Shown here piece after piece: positions 11,590 to 23,323 of a DNA stretch of 64,000 bases. Position 1 is the first letter of the stretch, and every line of letters starts with the position of its first letter. The position numbers were made by a program, and so were the translations under genes. A model generated the notes under the pieces. The model was not told the origin of the DNA and searched no databases. It was given only the letters and a program-made list of their open reading frames with translations. Origin of the DNA: Bipolaris cookei (taxonomy: Eukaryota; Ascomycota; Dothideomycetes; Pleosporales; Pleosporaceae); the NCBI GenBank assembly GCA_002286855.1, contig NRSV01000017.1, positions 165,475 to 229,474 on the forward strand, read 5' to 3'.

Positions 11590-12874
11590 CTATTTACGAG
11601 CTCAATAGATAGATTTTTCCACTCATTCTCCCATTTTTTCTTACACTCCGCAGCTTTACAGCTAGGGTAAACTGTTTTGTCACATGCTGGCATATCCAAG
11701 TCCAGGCATGCTCTGGTGCGTTGACATCTGGCGAGTGCCCAGGCCACACCATTTTTTCGATGCCTTGTACGCTAAGATAGTCGTTAGCGATACGCGATTC
11801 ATGCGTAGGAGCTCTGTCTTCGAGTGATATACACGGTATATCTTGGGATTTGAGTGAATTGATCCATGAGGTGACTTTTTTAAGTGCACCTTCGCGGTGG
11901 TGAAAACCGTCAATGCCACCCCTCGTGCGTATCCCACGGTGATAGTCATGTTTCTTAACGTGCTGAAGCTTCTGAGTGTTGCTATGAAGGTTTATATCGA
12001 TCTCGCTAAGCTCGCGGAGAGCTGCGTGGGCCTGGATTTGTATAAGGTTGGAAAATGTTCGAGTAAGTATATTCGCCGCCAACACTGCGTCAGCTAACTC
12101 CTTCTCCTCTTTTGTCTCTTGAAATTATACGTGGTAATAGCCTTTATGACCGTATCTAAAGGCTCCAAAGAATTGGAGACAGCATTCTTGGCGGTTGCGG
12201 TCGTGACGGACATCGTCATTGTAGATCTCATCATCGTGAGCCCAAGTTCGAATCGTTCCGCGCTTTTCTCCTACTCTTGCTGGCGTCTCTTCAGTAAAAA
12301 CAACCTGCCGAAAGTCTAATCCAAGTATATCACCAACCTCGTATCGATCGGGATTGTGCGCGTGGGCTCACTGAAGACGCTGGCGGCGCTGAGTGGATGT
12401 TAACGGAGGCTTCCACCCAGGCTTTCTGCGCTTGTAACTAGCCTCATACATCACATTTTCGAAGGTGGAGAGACTTGAATGAGACACCACAGAGGAGAAA
12501 CTATTGTGTACGATGGCCTGCCAACTCTCCTGCTCGCGGTGGCCGCAATCTTGGGTGATGATGCGGATAATCTCACCCTTCTGCTCCTGTGTCAAAATCT
12601 CCGGCCTTCCGCGCCCAATATCATTCGGATACAGAGAAGGACCCCATAAATCAAAGGCCCCTGCCTCTGCTTTCTCCTTTATGCGACTCGGCGTCCTTCA
12701 TATAGTGGGTTGGGGGCGGGAGAGGGCACAGGCGAGGGCATATTGAGATACATTTCCGAAGAGTGCAGCACCAGCGATCAATGCACGCGCTGTAGTGTGG
12801 ATTTCAGTGCGGGAAGTTTCGGAGATTCTCCGCGAAGGTGTTTTCTCGTATCGGAAAGGTTTACGACGATTCAT
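11590..12874 (-). pseudogene. Tc1/mariner-like transposase, decayed
   Basis: Read on the minus strand from ATG 12874: an Arg-rich start, then SRPQPTI, a stop, RTPSRIKEKAEAG, then ILTQEQKGEIIRIITQDCGH (helix-turn-helix region) and KRRKPGWKPPLT. The catalytic domain follows with FRQVVFTEETPARVGEKRGT and ISLEDRAPTHESRIANDYLS, then MVWPGHSPDVNAPEHAWTWI, the PPYSPDLNPIEH-like block of DDE_3 transposases. Visible damage: stop codons before RTPSR and after RRQRLQ, a stop near GYYHV, and Glu in place of the expected first catalytic Asp (FTEE instead of FTDE). I could not find convincing terminal inverted repeats. It is almost certainly inactive. Confidence 0.8.
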
Positions 12875-13623
12875 AGGATGATAAGACGTCGTGGTGCTGA
12901 TATTTTGCTATGCAGTATCTACTTTGGTGGTGGTGTTGAACGCTTGGTGTTGGCGTACAGACCCTGATACAACACTAAAAACGAGATCCTTCGTATAGAG
13001 CGTTGTTGTCGCGTCAGGTTGGGTGGGGTGGCCAGCTTACTGGTGCGGCCAGCTTACTGGTAGCGCAAGTTATGTATACTAGCATGACTAAGATTAGGCC
13101 CTTTTTCGACCGGAAGCACGCGGGTCCTGGCAGATTAACATAATAGGCTGAATTTCATATTGCAGTCTCACATTGGTATCTCGATGTAAGTAATCCGCGA
13201 GTGGGGGTACTATCCCTGCTATATTATATCTGTGCATCGCGTAGGTCTGCGAAAACAGGACATGCGATCTTGGAGACAAGCCAATTGTACTATGATATGG
13301 TTTTTGCTAAAGTAAGACAATGTTGTAAAAAGTGGTCAGCTTTTCTCAAAGGTATATGCTCCTTCACTTGACAAATCGATATCGAGGTGGTGCTGATATC
13401 TTGTATGGAATATAGCAGCTACAACTGCCGAATGTTGTAATGTGGCTGACTTCCTCGATCCTCGGAGACTAGTAAGCTGAGCCAATGGTCATGTGACACA
13501 CGCTACGTATTTAATGCGACTTGGCGACATGCGACAGATAGTGCCTCTCATAGCAACCCTCCTTACATCATTTTTAAGTATACTTACCACCATTTCGATC
13601 GCTTTTAGCAGAAAACTACCACG
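12875..13623. other. Spacer with remnant of the Tc1-like element and promoter of next gene
   Basis: A short repeated word GGCCAGCTTACTGGT occurs twice at about 13032-13062. The rest is AT-rich and leads into the alpha-beta barrel gene. No gene seen. Confidence 0.35.
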
Positions 13624-14385
13624 ATGCTGGATGTTACGACTGAAATTGTCTATCTGCCATTAAAAACAGGGCTCGATTTGTCAGCGGGCGAGAAGAAAGA
13701 GCAATGGGAAGACATCCTTAGTACTATTAAGAGACAGTCTGGCGCGATAAGGATACTTTGGGGAAGGCAGTTTGAACACCCGGATATAGTCCAGTTGGTG
13801 ATTGGTATGCTGTTTTCTTTTTGATAATATCTGGGGTCGCTGCCTTCCTTCCTCCGCCACACGTTCGCTCTTCCACCACGCTAACTGCATTGAGATTGGG
13901 CATCACTCGACTTCCACAAAGCATTCATGGACAGCCCAATCTACTCGCCTTTCCTGAACAAACTGGGTGAACATTTCCTAGCCGGGGCACCAGTCCTGTA
14001 TCACGTCAAATTTCCCTTTGCGCAAAGCTCATATGGTGATCCGTTTACTTCTTCTGTAACCGAATGTATCTCCGGCTTCTTTCCCGCAGACTATCTTGAG
14101 TCGCAATACGAAACCCAATTTGCTACTTTCCGGGAGCAAGCCATACAGATCAAGGATCTTGCTGCCGATAGTGTGATTGGTGGATGGAGTCTTGAAAGGC
14201 AGTCGCATGAGGCGTTGGGGGAGGGTGTAGAGGGAAAGTTATTTATGATCTTCATCGGGTGGCCAAGTGTAGAAGCACACATGGCATTTCGGGAGTCAGC
14301 CGATTTTGCAAGAGTAATTCCGCATTTGAGGGATGGGCCGGTAGGGAAGAATATGTGGCATGTGGCACTGAAGGAGCATAAGTGA
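13624..14385 (+). CDS. Tandem dimeric alpha-beta barrel (ABM-like) protein
   Basis: Exons 13624-13804 and 13895-14385, with intron 13805-13894 (GTATGC..GCTAAC..TTGAG); 223 aa. The acceptor was chosen because it yields VQLVIDWASLDFHKAFMDSP, a typical strand-helix passage of ABM/dimeric alpha-beta barrel folds. A second half repeats the pattern: LFMIFIGWPSVEAHMAFRES. The fold is shared by small monooxygenases and dehydratases of polyketide pathways and by many uncharacterised fungal proteins. No catalytic residue can be assigned and no biosynthetic cluster genes adjoin, so function is open. Confidence 0.7.
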
Positions 14386-14958
14386 AGACATTGTTTCTAG
14401 GCTGGAAAAGGGCCAAATGGGCTTCATGTGTCATTTCTTGAGATCTAGCTCTTCTTTTTGACAGATTGTTCTTTACAGCTCCGAACTGCAAGGGAGATGT
14501 ACAGCATGGCCGATAAACTGCTCAACTTTTTGCATTCCTTCGATATTGGACCCATATCAATATTGTACTCCAAATAGATTCACAACCCCCTTTCGACAAC
14601 TTCCAGGCTTGGGACATCCTTCAAGATATGTTGACGGCCATAGTCTGTTGTTAAAAAACTCGCTTAGAAATATACTAATGACAGTTTGAGGTGTTGACAT
14701 CTTCGTAAAGAGTGTGGGTCAGAAGTGTACCCAAAGATAGTAAGATTCGAAAAACCTGGTCTCCTTTGGGGTGTAATTATCAGGCTCCCAAGCGGTATGG
14801 TGATAGATTAAGAAAAGAACTAGAGCTTGGGTATCCGTGGAGCAATTCCTAATCTTTACGAATTTGACGTGGAATAGTTGGACAAGATCAGAAATGTCCT
14901 TCCAAGCGTCGACGATAGACTGTAATCCGTAGCTTGATGACCGAGAGAACATAGTCAC
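14386..14958. other. Spacer between convergent genes
   Basis: Holds a 79-codon minus-strand ORF at 14719-14958 just downstream of TMA16, without family likeness. I do not call it a gene. Confidence 0.35.
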
Positions 14959-15551
14959 TCACGACATACCCTTTGGCGGAAAACTGGACTCGCGCTTAAA
15001 CCCTTCCTTTGAAATTCTGCAGAACTTGAGCATAGCCAGCTGAGCCCACATACCATTCCACTCTTTTAGTTTGCGCAGATTGGTCGCATCCTCGAGATCT
15101 GGTACCCAGAAACCAGAGGCGTACTCGTCCCGCTCAGTCTTTTGATTAATCTCAAGCAGATTTTGGCGCGTGCTTGGCGGCCTTCCTGGACGGCGTTCTG
15201 CTTTGAGTTTTGCCAGCTCCTCATCATCTCTGCCTACATAGTCTTCAATCATGGCCTGGATTTCGGCCACGCTAAGTGGCGATTCATGCTCTGTGGTGTA
15301 TGATTGAAAAGATTTTATCCGAGACACTGCTATATGTTAGTTATCTGTATACTCACATGCCGGCATCAACTACACATACAATATGTGCGATTCTGGTTTT
15401 CTCGGATTTTGCTCAGGCGATTCAGCTTATCATCTCTTTGCGCTGCGCTTTGTAGTCGCTTGGTGTCCCGGCTGCCCTCGTGGAGGTTTGGATTCTTGCC
15501 CTTCTTCTTGGCAATTTGCTTATGTACCTTGTCGAGGCGATTGCTGACCAT
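14959..15551 (-). CDS. TMA16: Translation machinery-associated protein 16
   Basis: Exons 15380-15551 and 14959-15326, with intron 15327-15379 (GTATGT..CTAAC..CAG); 179 aa. ATG 15551 sits in an ideal context (AAAATGG). The protein shows MVSNRLDKVHKQIAKKKGK, then NPNLHEGSRDTKRLQSAAQR (N-terminal basic block), the middle helix SVAEIQAMIEDYVGRDDEEL, RRPGRPPSTRQ, YASGFWVPDL and the end SSFPPKGMS, all hallmarks of TMA16. The yeast and human proteins associate with pre-60S particles in the nucleolus. It is divergent from EXO1, leaving about 336 bp between the start codons. Confidence 0.9.
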
Positions 15552-15887
15552 TTTGACTTTTTGTCGTTCTTGCAGCACTTGTTGGTGTATGGGGCAAGAA
15601 ATTTTGGATAATGCGTCGGCGCTCGGCGCTGGTAGTCACGCTAGTGGCCATACTTGGTTAGCGTGTTCTTAGCGGGGCGCGTTCCTGCCATGGGCGTGTA
15701 TCTGCGATGAGTGCTCCATTGCTGCATTTAGATTGTGACGGCTCTTTCTTTCCATACCTCTCTTGTACACTTGTTCTGGACGGCTTCTCTTCTACTGAAA
15801 CTTCTGCGCTTCACACCAGCATGTTGTCATAGTGTTCGTACTGTAGCCATTGTATAGGCTCGACGCGTGAGCGGCAAAGGGTCCACA
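15552..15887. promoter_or_regulatory. Divergent promoter between TMA16 and EXO1
   Basis: Short region between two divergent start codons. No ORF is supported; it must hold both promoters. Confidence 0.45.
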
Positions 15888-18158
15888 ATGGGCATCTCAG
15901 GTCAGCGCATCCAATCGTAGGCTGTACATCGCTAATAGAGGAACAGGACTTCTCCCACTGCTGAAGTCGGTCCAGAAGCCAGGCAGTCTTAAGAAATATG
16001 CAGGCCAGACTATTGGCGTGGACACTTATGGCTGGCTGCACCGTGCAACTGCTGCCTGCGCCATCGATCTGGCCCTAGACAAGCCCACCACAAAGTATAC
16101 AGCTCCTGGCCCAGTGAGTGAAAAGTGTACTGACAGTCTGCTAGATATGTCGATTTTGTCATGCACCGTGTTCGCATGCTCATCCACTTTGGTGTTACCC
16201 CTTACCTCGTTTTCGATGGCGATAATCTCCCAAGCAAGGCAGGTACCGAGAAGGGTCGAAGGGAGAAAAGGAAAGAAAGCAAGAGGCTTGGGCTAGAATT
16301 TTTAAAAGTTGGCAAGGTAGCCCAGGCGCAACAGGAACTTCAGAAGAGCGTAGATGTGACGCCAGAAATGGCGCGGATGGTCATTGAAGAGCTGAAAAAG
16401 AACAACATCCAATATGTTGTTGCACCATATGAGGCTGATTCACAGCTTGCATATCTCGAACGCAAGGGAATCATCAATGGCGTTCTTTCAGAAGACTCGG
16501 ATTTGCTCGTCTTCGGAGTCAAGTGTTTGATCACTAAGCTCGACAAGTATGGAGAATGCATCGAGGTCAACCGGAATCATTTCACAGCCTGCAGGGAAGT
16601 CAGCCTCGTAGGCTGGTCCGATGCTGACTTTCGAAGAATGGCCATATTGAGCGGTTGTGACTACCTACCCGGTATAGGTGGGCTCGGTTTGAAGACTGCT
16701 CATCGAATGCTACGCAAATACAAGACTGTAGACCGTCTTGTCAAAGCCGCCCAGTTTGATGGAAAGCTTAAAGTGCCTGCTGGGTTCATGGAATCGTTCG
16801 ACCAGGCAGAGAAGACATTTCTTTACCAATGGGTCTACTGCCCGGTCGCAGAAAAGCTCGTCAACCTAACACCACTTGGTGATGGGGCAAATATTGCCGA
16901 TATGCCGTATATCGGAGAGGAGGTTCCACCCAACATTGCCAAAGGTGTCGCTCTAGGCGACCTGTATCCACGTTCGAAGCTCCCCATGGAAGTTGCTGGC
17001 AAATCCAACACCAGCAGCCAGTCGCTAGCCCCCTCCCGACGGTCTTCAGCAATTATGCAAACACCCGATGCAAAGAACACGAAGCCAATTGACTCCTTCT
17101 TCAAGCCCAAGCGCACACCCTTGGCTGAATTGAGCCCAAACCTCTTTACTCCTTCGCCAAGCCAGCAAGTCTTGCTTGAGCAGCAACGTACTAGTAGTGG
17201 CTGGGCTGCTGTGCCAGCTCCCATCTCGCGACTACAACAACAGTATCCCCCACCTCCCAGTACGGCACCCCAGCCTAGGCGTACAATAATAGATCCGACT
17301 GGAGGCCGACGGTCGGTCCCTCCATCCAAGAGACCCCGTCTTTGTTCGGATTTTGTATTCGACACTCCTGCCGCTGGCGGTGAGGGTGTTGTGCGAAGTC
17401 AGTTCTTTGCATCGTCTACGCCAGAACCAAGTCCGACGTTGCATCGTAGGAAGAAGAGCAGGAGAAAGACCGACCAGGACATTCAACTCTATTCAGACGA
17501 CTCAATCCAAGAGGGAGAAGTAGAAGCTGCTGATTTGGAGCAGACTGCATCTCAGCGGAAGAGCAAGTTGCGAGTCTTCAGTGATGTGCAGTCAAGTATA
17601 AGTAGCGAATCACAATCGACGATGCTTTCGAGAGGTAGCACGGCTCAATCTCAAGAGACGGCCGGTACATCCACGCCAGTATCATCTCTTGGCAGCCCAG
17701 AACCAGAGTCATCCTTTGGCGCTGCGATATCTTCTCAGCTCAGCGATTTGCGGTCAAAATTTACCTACAAGGCCCCTGTCATCCCTTCGCCGACAAAAAC
17801 AATGCCCCGAGTTGCTAAAGCTCGTCTAGAAAGGCGACCTACTGAGGTTTCGCAGCCTATGCCATTGTCGCTAGAGTCTGGCTCAGCTTCTCTTCCCGAG
17901 ACACCTGCAGAATCAATTCTCCCTGGTACGCCGCCTCTCGCAGATGAAGAAGTGAATCTGGCAGACTCTGCTTGGGCAGCTATGGAGTCAGAGGTTGTTG
18001 TTGCTGCAAGTTCACCGCCCCCTGTAACGCCTGCGAAGAGGAGGCGATCGTCGTTGAAAGGAAGCGAAGATCTGCTTGTATTAGATAGTGATGTGGAAAG
18101 CGTGTGTTCGCCGCGGAAGCCCATGTTTAATCTTGCTCGTTTTGCATTTGCCGGATAG
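15888..18158 (+). CDS. EXO1: Exonuclease 1 (mismatch repair and end resection)
   Basis: Three exons: 15888-15900, 15947-16094 and 16145-18158; 724 aa. The first exon encodes only MGIS plus one base; the Gly after it is split by the intron, conserving the MGISGLLPLLK start of Rad2-family nucleases. N-domain motif IGVDTYGWLHR holds Asp30 and YLVFDGDNLPSK holds Asp78. The I-domain includes YEADSQLAYL and SEDSDLLVFG, followed by the helix-hairpin-helix SGCDYLPGIGGLGLKTAHRM. The remaining 380 residues are low-complexity, as in yeast Exo1, where they bind mismatch-repair proteins. Known reaction: 5'-to-3' double-strand exonuclease and flap cleavage in mismatch repair, recombination and telomere metabolism. 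Both introns are about 50 bp. Confidence 0.92.
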
Positions 18159-19358
18159 TCTTTTGCACGTTGCAAAAATCTTGGTGTATTATTACAATGA
18201 GCATATGAGTTGCGGTTTGGTGTTCTGGGTTGGCGTGACTTGGGTGGGAGTATGGTTATTTGAGAATCAGTATAGCAGGACCAGAGACTTGGAGTATTAT
18301 GACACGGATCTTTAATTGTACATACCATGCTCTTAATACTTATCTGTTCCTGAATTGCTAATGCTCCTTTCCATGGTACTATCGACAACCTAGATATGCT
18401 CCAGACCTCGTCGGCGAATGACAAGGAAAGATGAGTTGTGTTCTCGATTCCAGTATCTCTCATCTGCAACACTGCTTTGGAGTGTTGCCTATGCGGATTA
18501 AGCAGCTTTACCCGATATATATTCCTTTGCGGTGAAATATCACCCACCCTACAGCGTGTAATTGAGCTAGTTCTTAGTTTCAGGCGGACTCTGGTAGTAG
18601 TGTACTTAGTGAGACGATATGTGTAAATGTACAAGGTGATCTTACTTATACACTTTACAGTTATCAAGTATGGATATGTCATGTCGCTTACGAGTGATAA
18701 TCAACTTATTCAAAATCATATCGTTCTTTAAATGGAATAGTATCTACCATTTTCCAAGTATTAGATTATTAGATCTACAGCTACACACAGTATCTCTCTA
18801 CTCAGTCCTAACGACTAGCTCCTTTTCTACTGTGACGTAGATACTGAACAACTTTGTAAATATGACGACCGTGACATGTAGTCAATCTCCCCTACAACCA
18901 GTGACGCATTTACGAAATAGCTCGCATTCTGAAACGAACATATACATGGTAAGCTAGTGCAAGGGAGCCCTGGAGCTGAACCTGTTTGGGATAGTAGGGC
19001 AGCCATTTAACAGGAGCTCCTATGCCTGTTCTACTAAATTCAAGCCAAGTGTCCAAGTATCACTATTATTACAGCAACATCAAAGTGAAAAAGTGGGTTT
19101 ACGGTTTCAGCCCCTTTATCTAGGTATTGACATATATCCGAGAAGGTAAATTAGCAAATCAATTGATTTTCTTGACGTTATGGAACCATGTATCCATTGG
19201 ATACGTGATTGGCTATCGGGGAATGCCGAATAAACATTGCTTGAGAATGTATGACGGGCTATTTTCTACACCATTGAATTACATATTATACACAAGCAGA
19301 TGCAGTGTTGACTAAGTGTTCCATCGTGAATGTAGCTTTTTTTTGGGGGGCTAGTGGT
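18159..19358. other. 1.2-kb intergenic stretch, no gene seen
   Basis: Between the convergent EXO1 and GH17 genes. AT-rich with scattered short ORFs; no transposon ends, tRNA or conserved protein motif recognised. Confidence 0.45.
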
Positions 19359-20348
19359 CTAGCAAGTGAGGTCGAAGTACGGTGTGTTGTTTTGGAGAGG
19401 CGTGATAGCGAAGGACAAATCAGTCTGGCCAGCATTGGCATCCTTGAGGGTATACCAGAAGGTAGTGCGGCTGCCAAAGAGTGAGCAGCCGACTTCTTTC
19501 CAGTAGCGCTTCATGTTATCGAGAGAAGCAACGGCATCGCGAGAAACGGGTCCAACTGTGAAGGGAGTTAGCAATTGTGATTGTCTGGAATCATTTGACT
19601 CGTATAACTTACTTCGTGGCCATCCAGTCTCGGTGATGATTACTTCTTTGCCGTCCGCTACGCTCGCAGTCTGGGCAACAGAGAGGAAAAAGTTCTCGCG
19701 TGCCTTATCAATGGAGTTTGGCCTGTCACTCTCAAAGTAGGGGAATGAGTTGTGGCCGAGCCAGTCCACGGCGCGGGCGACGCCACGATTCTCCGCTAGG
19801 GTCCAGGCAGTCCATGTGTCGACGTGACCAACAGGACAGTTGGCGAGTCCGGTTCCACGAACCCAGTCACGAAGCCAACCGATGTATCCTTCGATCTCAG
19901 CACCGGTAGCACCAACGCCAGCATTATTCTTGATTCCCTGCTCGCTACTGCGGTACAAGTCCTCAGATCCTACGCTGATTCCAATAATCCTGTCTGTGAA
20001 AGGGGTACCTAGTTCCTTAGCAGCGCGAAGGAGGGCGTTGAGTTCCCGCTCATAACCGGCACGTCCAGCACTGGCCCAGAGACCTACAAGGATCCTCGTG
20101 TCGGTGTCTATGGCTGCGCGGAAGGCTGAGATGGGTTCTGTTTGGCTGCCGCATTGAATTGATGTGTAAAGACGCGCTGTATTGAAACCAAATGTTCCAG
20201 GAAGGGTCTTAGCCTCGTTGAAGAAGCGGACAAAATCGTCGTACCCGCGGCATGAACCGTCTGCGTTTGTGGCACCGTAGTTGAAACCCTTAGACTGAGC
20301 GACAGCAGTGGCCGCTAGAGCGAGAAGTGATGCAGCTTTTGCCCACAT
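19359..20348 (-). CDS. Secreted GH17 beta-1,3-glucanase/transglycosylase
   Basis: Exons 19613-20348 and 19359-19555, with intron 19556-19612 (GTAAGT..GCTAAC..CAG); 310 aa. A signal peptide of about 18 residues (MWAKAASLLALAATAVAQ) is followed directly by KGFNYGATNADGSCRGYDDF. GH17 signatures: IIGISVGSEDLYR carries the acid/base Glu129 and VIITETGWPR carries the nucleophile Glu240. FWYTLKDAN and the short Cys-ending tail NTPYFDLTC are as in Bgl2/Scw-type wall glucanases. There is no GPI signal, so it is a soluble wall enzyme acting on beta-1,3-glucan. It could be a glucanase or a glucanosyltransferase. Confidence 0.88.
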   Translation of the reverse strand: MWAKAASLLALAATAVAQSKGFNYGATNADGSCRGYDDFVRFFNEAKTLPGTFGFNTARLYTSIQCGSQTEPISAFRAAIDTDTRILVGLWASAGRAGYERELNALLRAAKELGTPFTDRIIGISVGSEDLYRSSEQGIKNNAGVGATGAEIEGYIGWLRDWVRGTGLANCPVGHVDTWTAWTLAENRGVARAVDWLGHNSFPYFESDRPNSIDKARENFFLSVAQTASVADGKEVIITETGWPRSKLYESNDSRQSQLLTPFTVGPVSRDAVASLDNMKRYWKEVGCSLFGSRTTFWYTLKDANAGQTDLSFAITPLQNNTPYFDLTC

Positions 20349-21399
20349 GTTTAGAAATTAAAAGGTAGTATGATATGCTGAACGAATGTTGAAATGTAGA
20401 CTTGAGAGAACCGCGTTGGTGTGTGTAAAGGAGCAAGAATCAAAGAACAGTCGCCACTTTATGCTGACATGTAGCCGGAAGTTAAAATAGAATCTTGTCC
20501 CTGCGCCATTGTGTTTAGTTGCATGTCAACTCTAAAGATGACGCGGACGAGGCTCGTTCCTTTTATGTGCCAAGGGCTGTTGAATGGCGATCTGCCAAGT
20601 CCCGTGCTGGGCGGAGAGGTCTACAGAGTCTGGGCCTAAGGCACAAAGCAGTACATGTTGTGCAACAAACGTGATTTGGGCTACGTGCTGGAACCCCTGT
20701 GCATAGCGGATGGAGATGAGGTATGCGGTGAGTGTGAGACGGGCTCATGAATGGCGTGAGGCGGGTTACGAGGACCTGTAAGCAGGACCGAAGGCGCCGC
20801 GTTGAGCCGATCCCTTTCGCACAAGCGTATATCGCGGATGTGCCCGTGTGAGATAGCCACGACAGCGCAGGATGAAATGCTGGCACATGCAGGTTCCAGA
20901 AGCGCAGGTCCTTTCGCGAAACAAAACATGGATACGCATGGTTGTAGTGTCAACATGGCACATGAAACCCCCGACGCCGACTATCAACTATAGACCCTGG
21001 ACGGGTATTTCTAACTGATGACATCATCCCATCAACATGTTTGCTTTGTATAGGGCTGAGCTTTCGCCCTGCGTACATATATTGCAAAGATACCAAAGAA
21101 GAAAATCGCCGCCAGAGCGATGAAAACGTAAAGTTCTCCACAACGGCAGCCCGAATGCCACCTACTCACCTAACGCAGTAATTGATTTTTGTCCGACATT
21201 AAGCTTTCCCTAGGATCCTCTACGGCGATTTAAGTATCCCAAATAGAGTTTCCACCAAGTCACAGGCTCACAGAATTTTAATTTGCGGTGTTATGCCGTT
21301 CATGACGAAAATGCATGTGCAAATGGTATCCAGTGGGAGTGGTGAAGTGGCAAAAATAGAAAGGGAGGCTGACTTGGCGTGTTCGAGAAATCCGATTCA
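20349..21399. other. Promoter side of GH17 gene and long spacer
   Basis: About 1 kb without a supportable gene. Short ORFs on both strands overlap each other and show no known motif. Confidence 0.4.
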
Positions 21400-21431
21400 A
21401 CCGATGAATACCTTAGCCTCCGGCTGTCATA

Positions 21432-21735
21432 TACATAATAGTCCAACTCCATCATGGCCAAGCGCCCAAGGGCATCGAGCGCATAACCCGCCTCCGCCTA
21501 GCATTGCCACGTATGCTCGTCGTTGTAGCCTAACGCGACGTCTCTTGGTATATTGGCATCCTCTTTTCTCTCGGCTCCACGTACTCAATCACGATTGGCA
21601 TCGTGCAACGGCATACAACTGGATATCCGTATACGGCGTTCGCCACCGACCCCGCCATTGTTACCGGAGTAATCTCCGTCTTTTGCCTCGTGTTCCTGCT
21701 AGACGGTACTCTTCTTGTCATCAAATCCGGAAACG
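21432..21735 (+). pseudogene. Possible decayed small membrane protein
   Basis: One frame reads QAPKGIERITRLRLALPRML, a TAA stop at 21531-21533, then WYIGILFSLGSTYSITIGIV, QRHTTGYPYTAFATDP and AIVTGVISVFCLVFLLDG. This looks like a multi-span membrane protein. An ATGGCC just upstream is out of frame by one base. One stop and one shift suggest a broken gene of unknown function. An alternative is an undetected intron, but no spliceable pair of sites removes the stop. I do not recognise the family. Confidence 0.3.
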
Positions 21736-22568
21736 TAAACTACATTTATTGTATTGGCTTGGCGCCGAAGGGAGCCTTGAAAACCGATAGTAGCGAGGAG
21801 ATTGGCATTGGTCCTATCAACGAAGGAAAAGGTTACTGTACTATTTTTGGCTTTCAGTCTGACTGTCGAAGATGTACACATATGCACAGTCACAGCCGGA
21901 CGAAGGGCTTAATCATGTATACCAAGACAATCAAAGTCAAGGCGTGTCCTGATATAGGACCCGAGCAAGCCGTGGCCGAAGTGGAAGGATATTTGCGTCC
22001 ATTACCGTCAAAAAACCGGTACTATACAGGCTACATTACTCTTCCTTCTCTTTGGACACCGTTTCCTTTCTCATATCGTCAATCTTATGTCTCCGAAGTG
22101 TAGCCTCAGTGGTGAAAGCCTGCTCCCCAGATAGTGAGCTCGTGGGTTGGGACAACTAAACTAATAGGCAGGGGAGGCTCGATATGGAGCGCTTCCTTGA
22201 GATACTTTAATATGAGTTGGTGCAACCATTAGAATACACTGGCTTTTGTTTGGGCACCAGCGGTTGATCTAATGAGCAGTGTATCGATGGTCTACGAGGC
22301 TATAGTAAAATGACCTATTCGTATAGACGTAAAGTACAATTTCCCATTAAATTCGGGTTGTTTTGGATATATTTTGGCTGATACCGGATTTTAACGTTGG
22401 CTTCGAACTCAAGAAGCTTGCATAGAGGTGGTTTACACAAATGCCCTATGTTCCGAGGGGCGCTCGCATACTTGATCAATCATGACGTCAAGACATCGCA
22501 CCCATCAAAAGCAGCAATATCCTTATAGAGCTCACATTTCATGTAAATCCAATATTACAGTTAATAAA
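21736..22568. other. Spacer, nothing recognised
   Basis: Contains the tail of an open frame to 22103 without likeness, then AT-rich sequence up to the NTF2-like gene. Confidence 0.35.
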
Positions 22569-23323
22569 ATGACACTTCCAGTAACAGGCAAGTCCGGAAA
22601 ACACACGCTCGGAGCGCACCTCGAGAACGAATTTGAGAAACGACCTGATCCCGTATCACTAACCCAAAATCCCGATCCTTCGCAGAATAGCTCCTCAGGC
22701 ATCGATTATGAACCGCATCCTGAGAACTCGGTCAAACTAGAGCCGGAAAGGGAGAAGATTGTACAGTCTATATGCAACCTATACTCTGGAAGTGCGAGCA
22801 AGGACGATATGGTGGTGTACGCTAAAGAAGCTGTATACGATGACCCATGGAGCTATTGCGACACGCGATACAAGATCGCGGGCCAGTGGTACGGTTAGTG
22901 GTTTGCAAATCCAAAAGCCAGGCGGTAATGGCGCTTCGCTGATACACGACAGGCATACCCATCCTCATGAAAAGCAGCCGAACAATCAAAACAGAAGTCG
23001 TTTCATCAAAGTCCGATGAAATTATTTTCAAGCTGCAGCAAGAGTACACACCGAAGCCTATGCCTATTGCGAAGAAGGTTAATAGCTTGGTTACGTTGAC
23101 GCTTGATCAGGAGGGTAAGGTGCGGTATCACAAGGTATGTTGAAATTGCTGGCACCTGCAGAGCCTGCACAATTTATGGAGCGGGTAAAAAGAGGTAGTT
23201 ACTAACTTCAAATAGGACATGTGGAATGAAAAGGACTATAGTCACGAGGGTTTGGGCAAGATTTTGAAAGAGTTGAATGGGGATCATTTGACGAAAATAA
23301 CGCGACCTCCGGAAGATCTTTGA
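22569..23323 (+). CDS. NTF2-like/SnoaL-fold protein of unknown function
   Basis: Exons 22569-22893, 22953-23134 and 23216-23323, with introns 22894-22952 and 23135-23215 (GTATGT..ACTAAC..TAG); 204 aa. ATG 22569 (AAAATGA) is preferred over an in-frame ATG at 22482. After a disordered first 60 residues comes EREKIVQSICNLYSGSAS, YAKEAVYDDPWSYCDTRYKI and AGQWYGIPILMKSSRT. Then strands with IIFKLQQEYTPKPMPIAKKV and SLVTLTLDQEGKVRYHKDMW follow. That helix then curved-sheet order, with a buried Asp in the DDPWS segment, resembles the SnoaL/NTF2-like fold common in ascomycetes. No active-site residues can be assigned. Confidence 0.72.

Noticed and set aside
14719..14958. 79-codon ORF downstream of TMA16
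   Set aside because: No motif, no signal, and chance ORFs of this size are common in this window.
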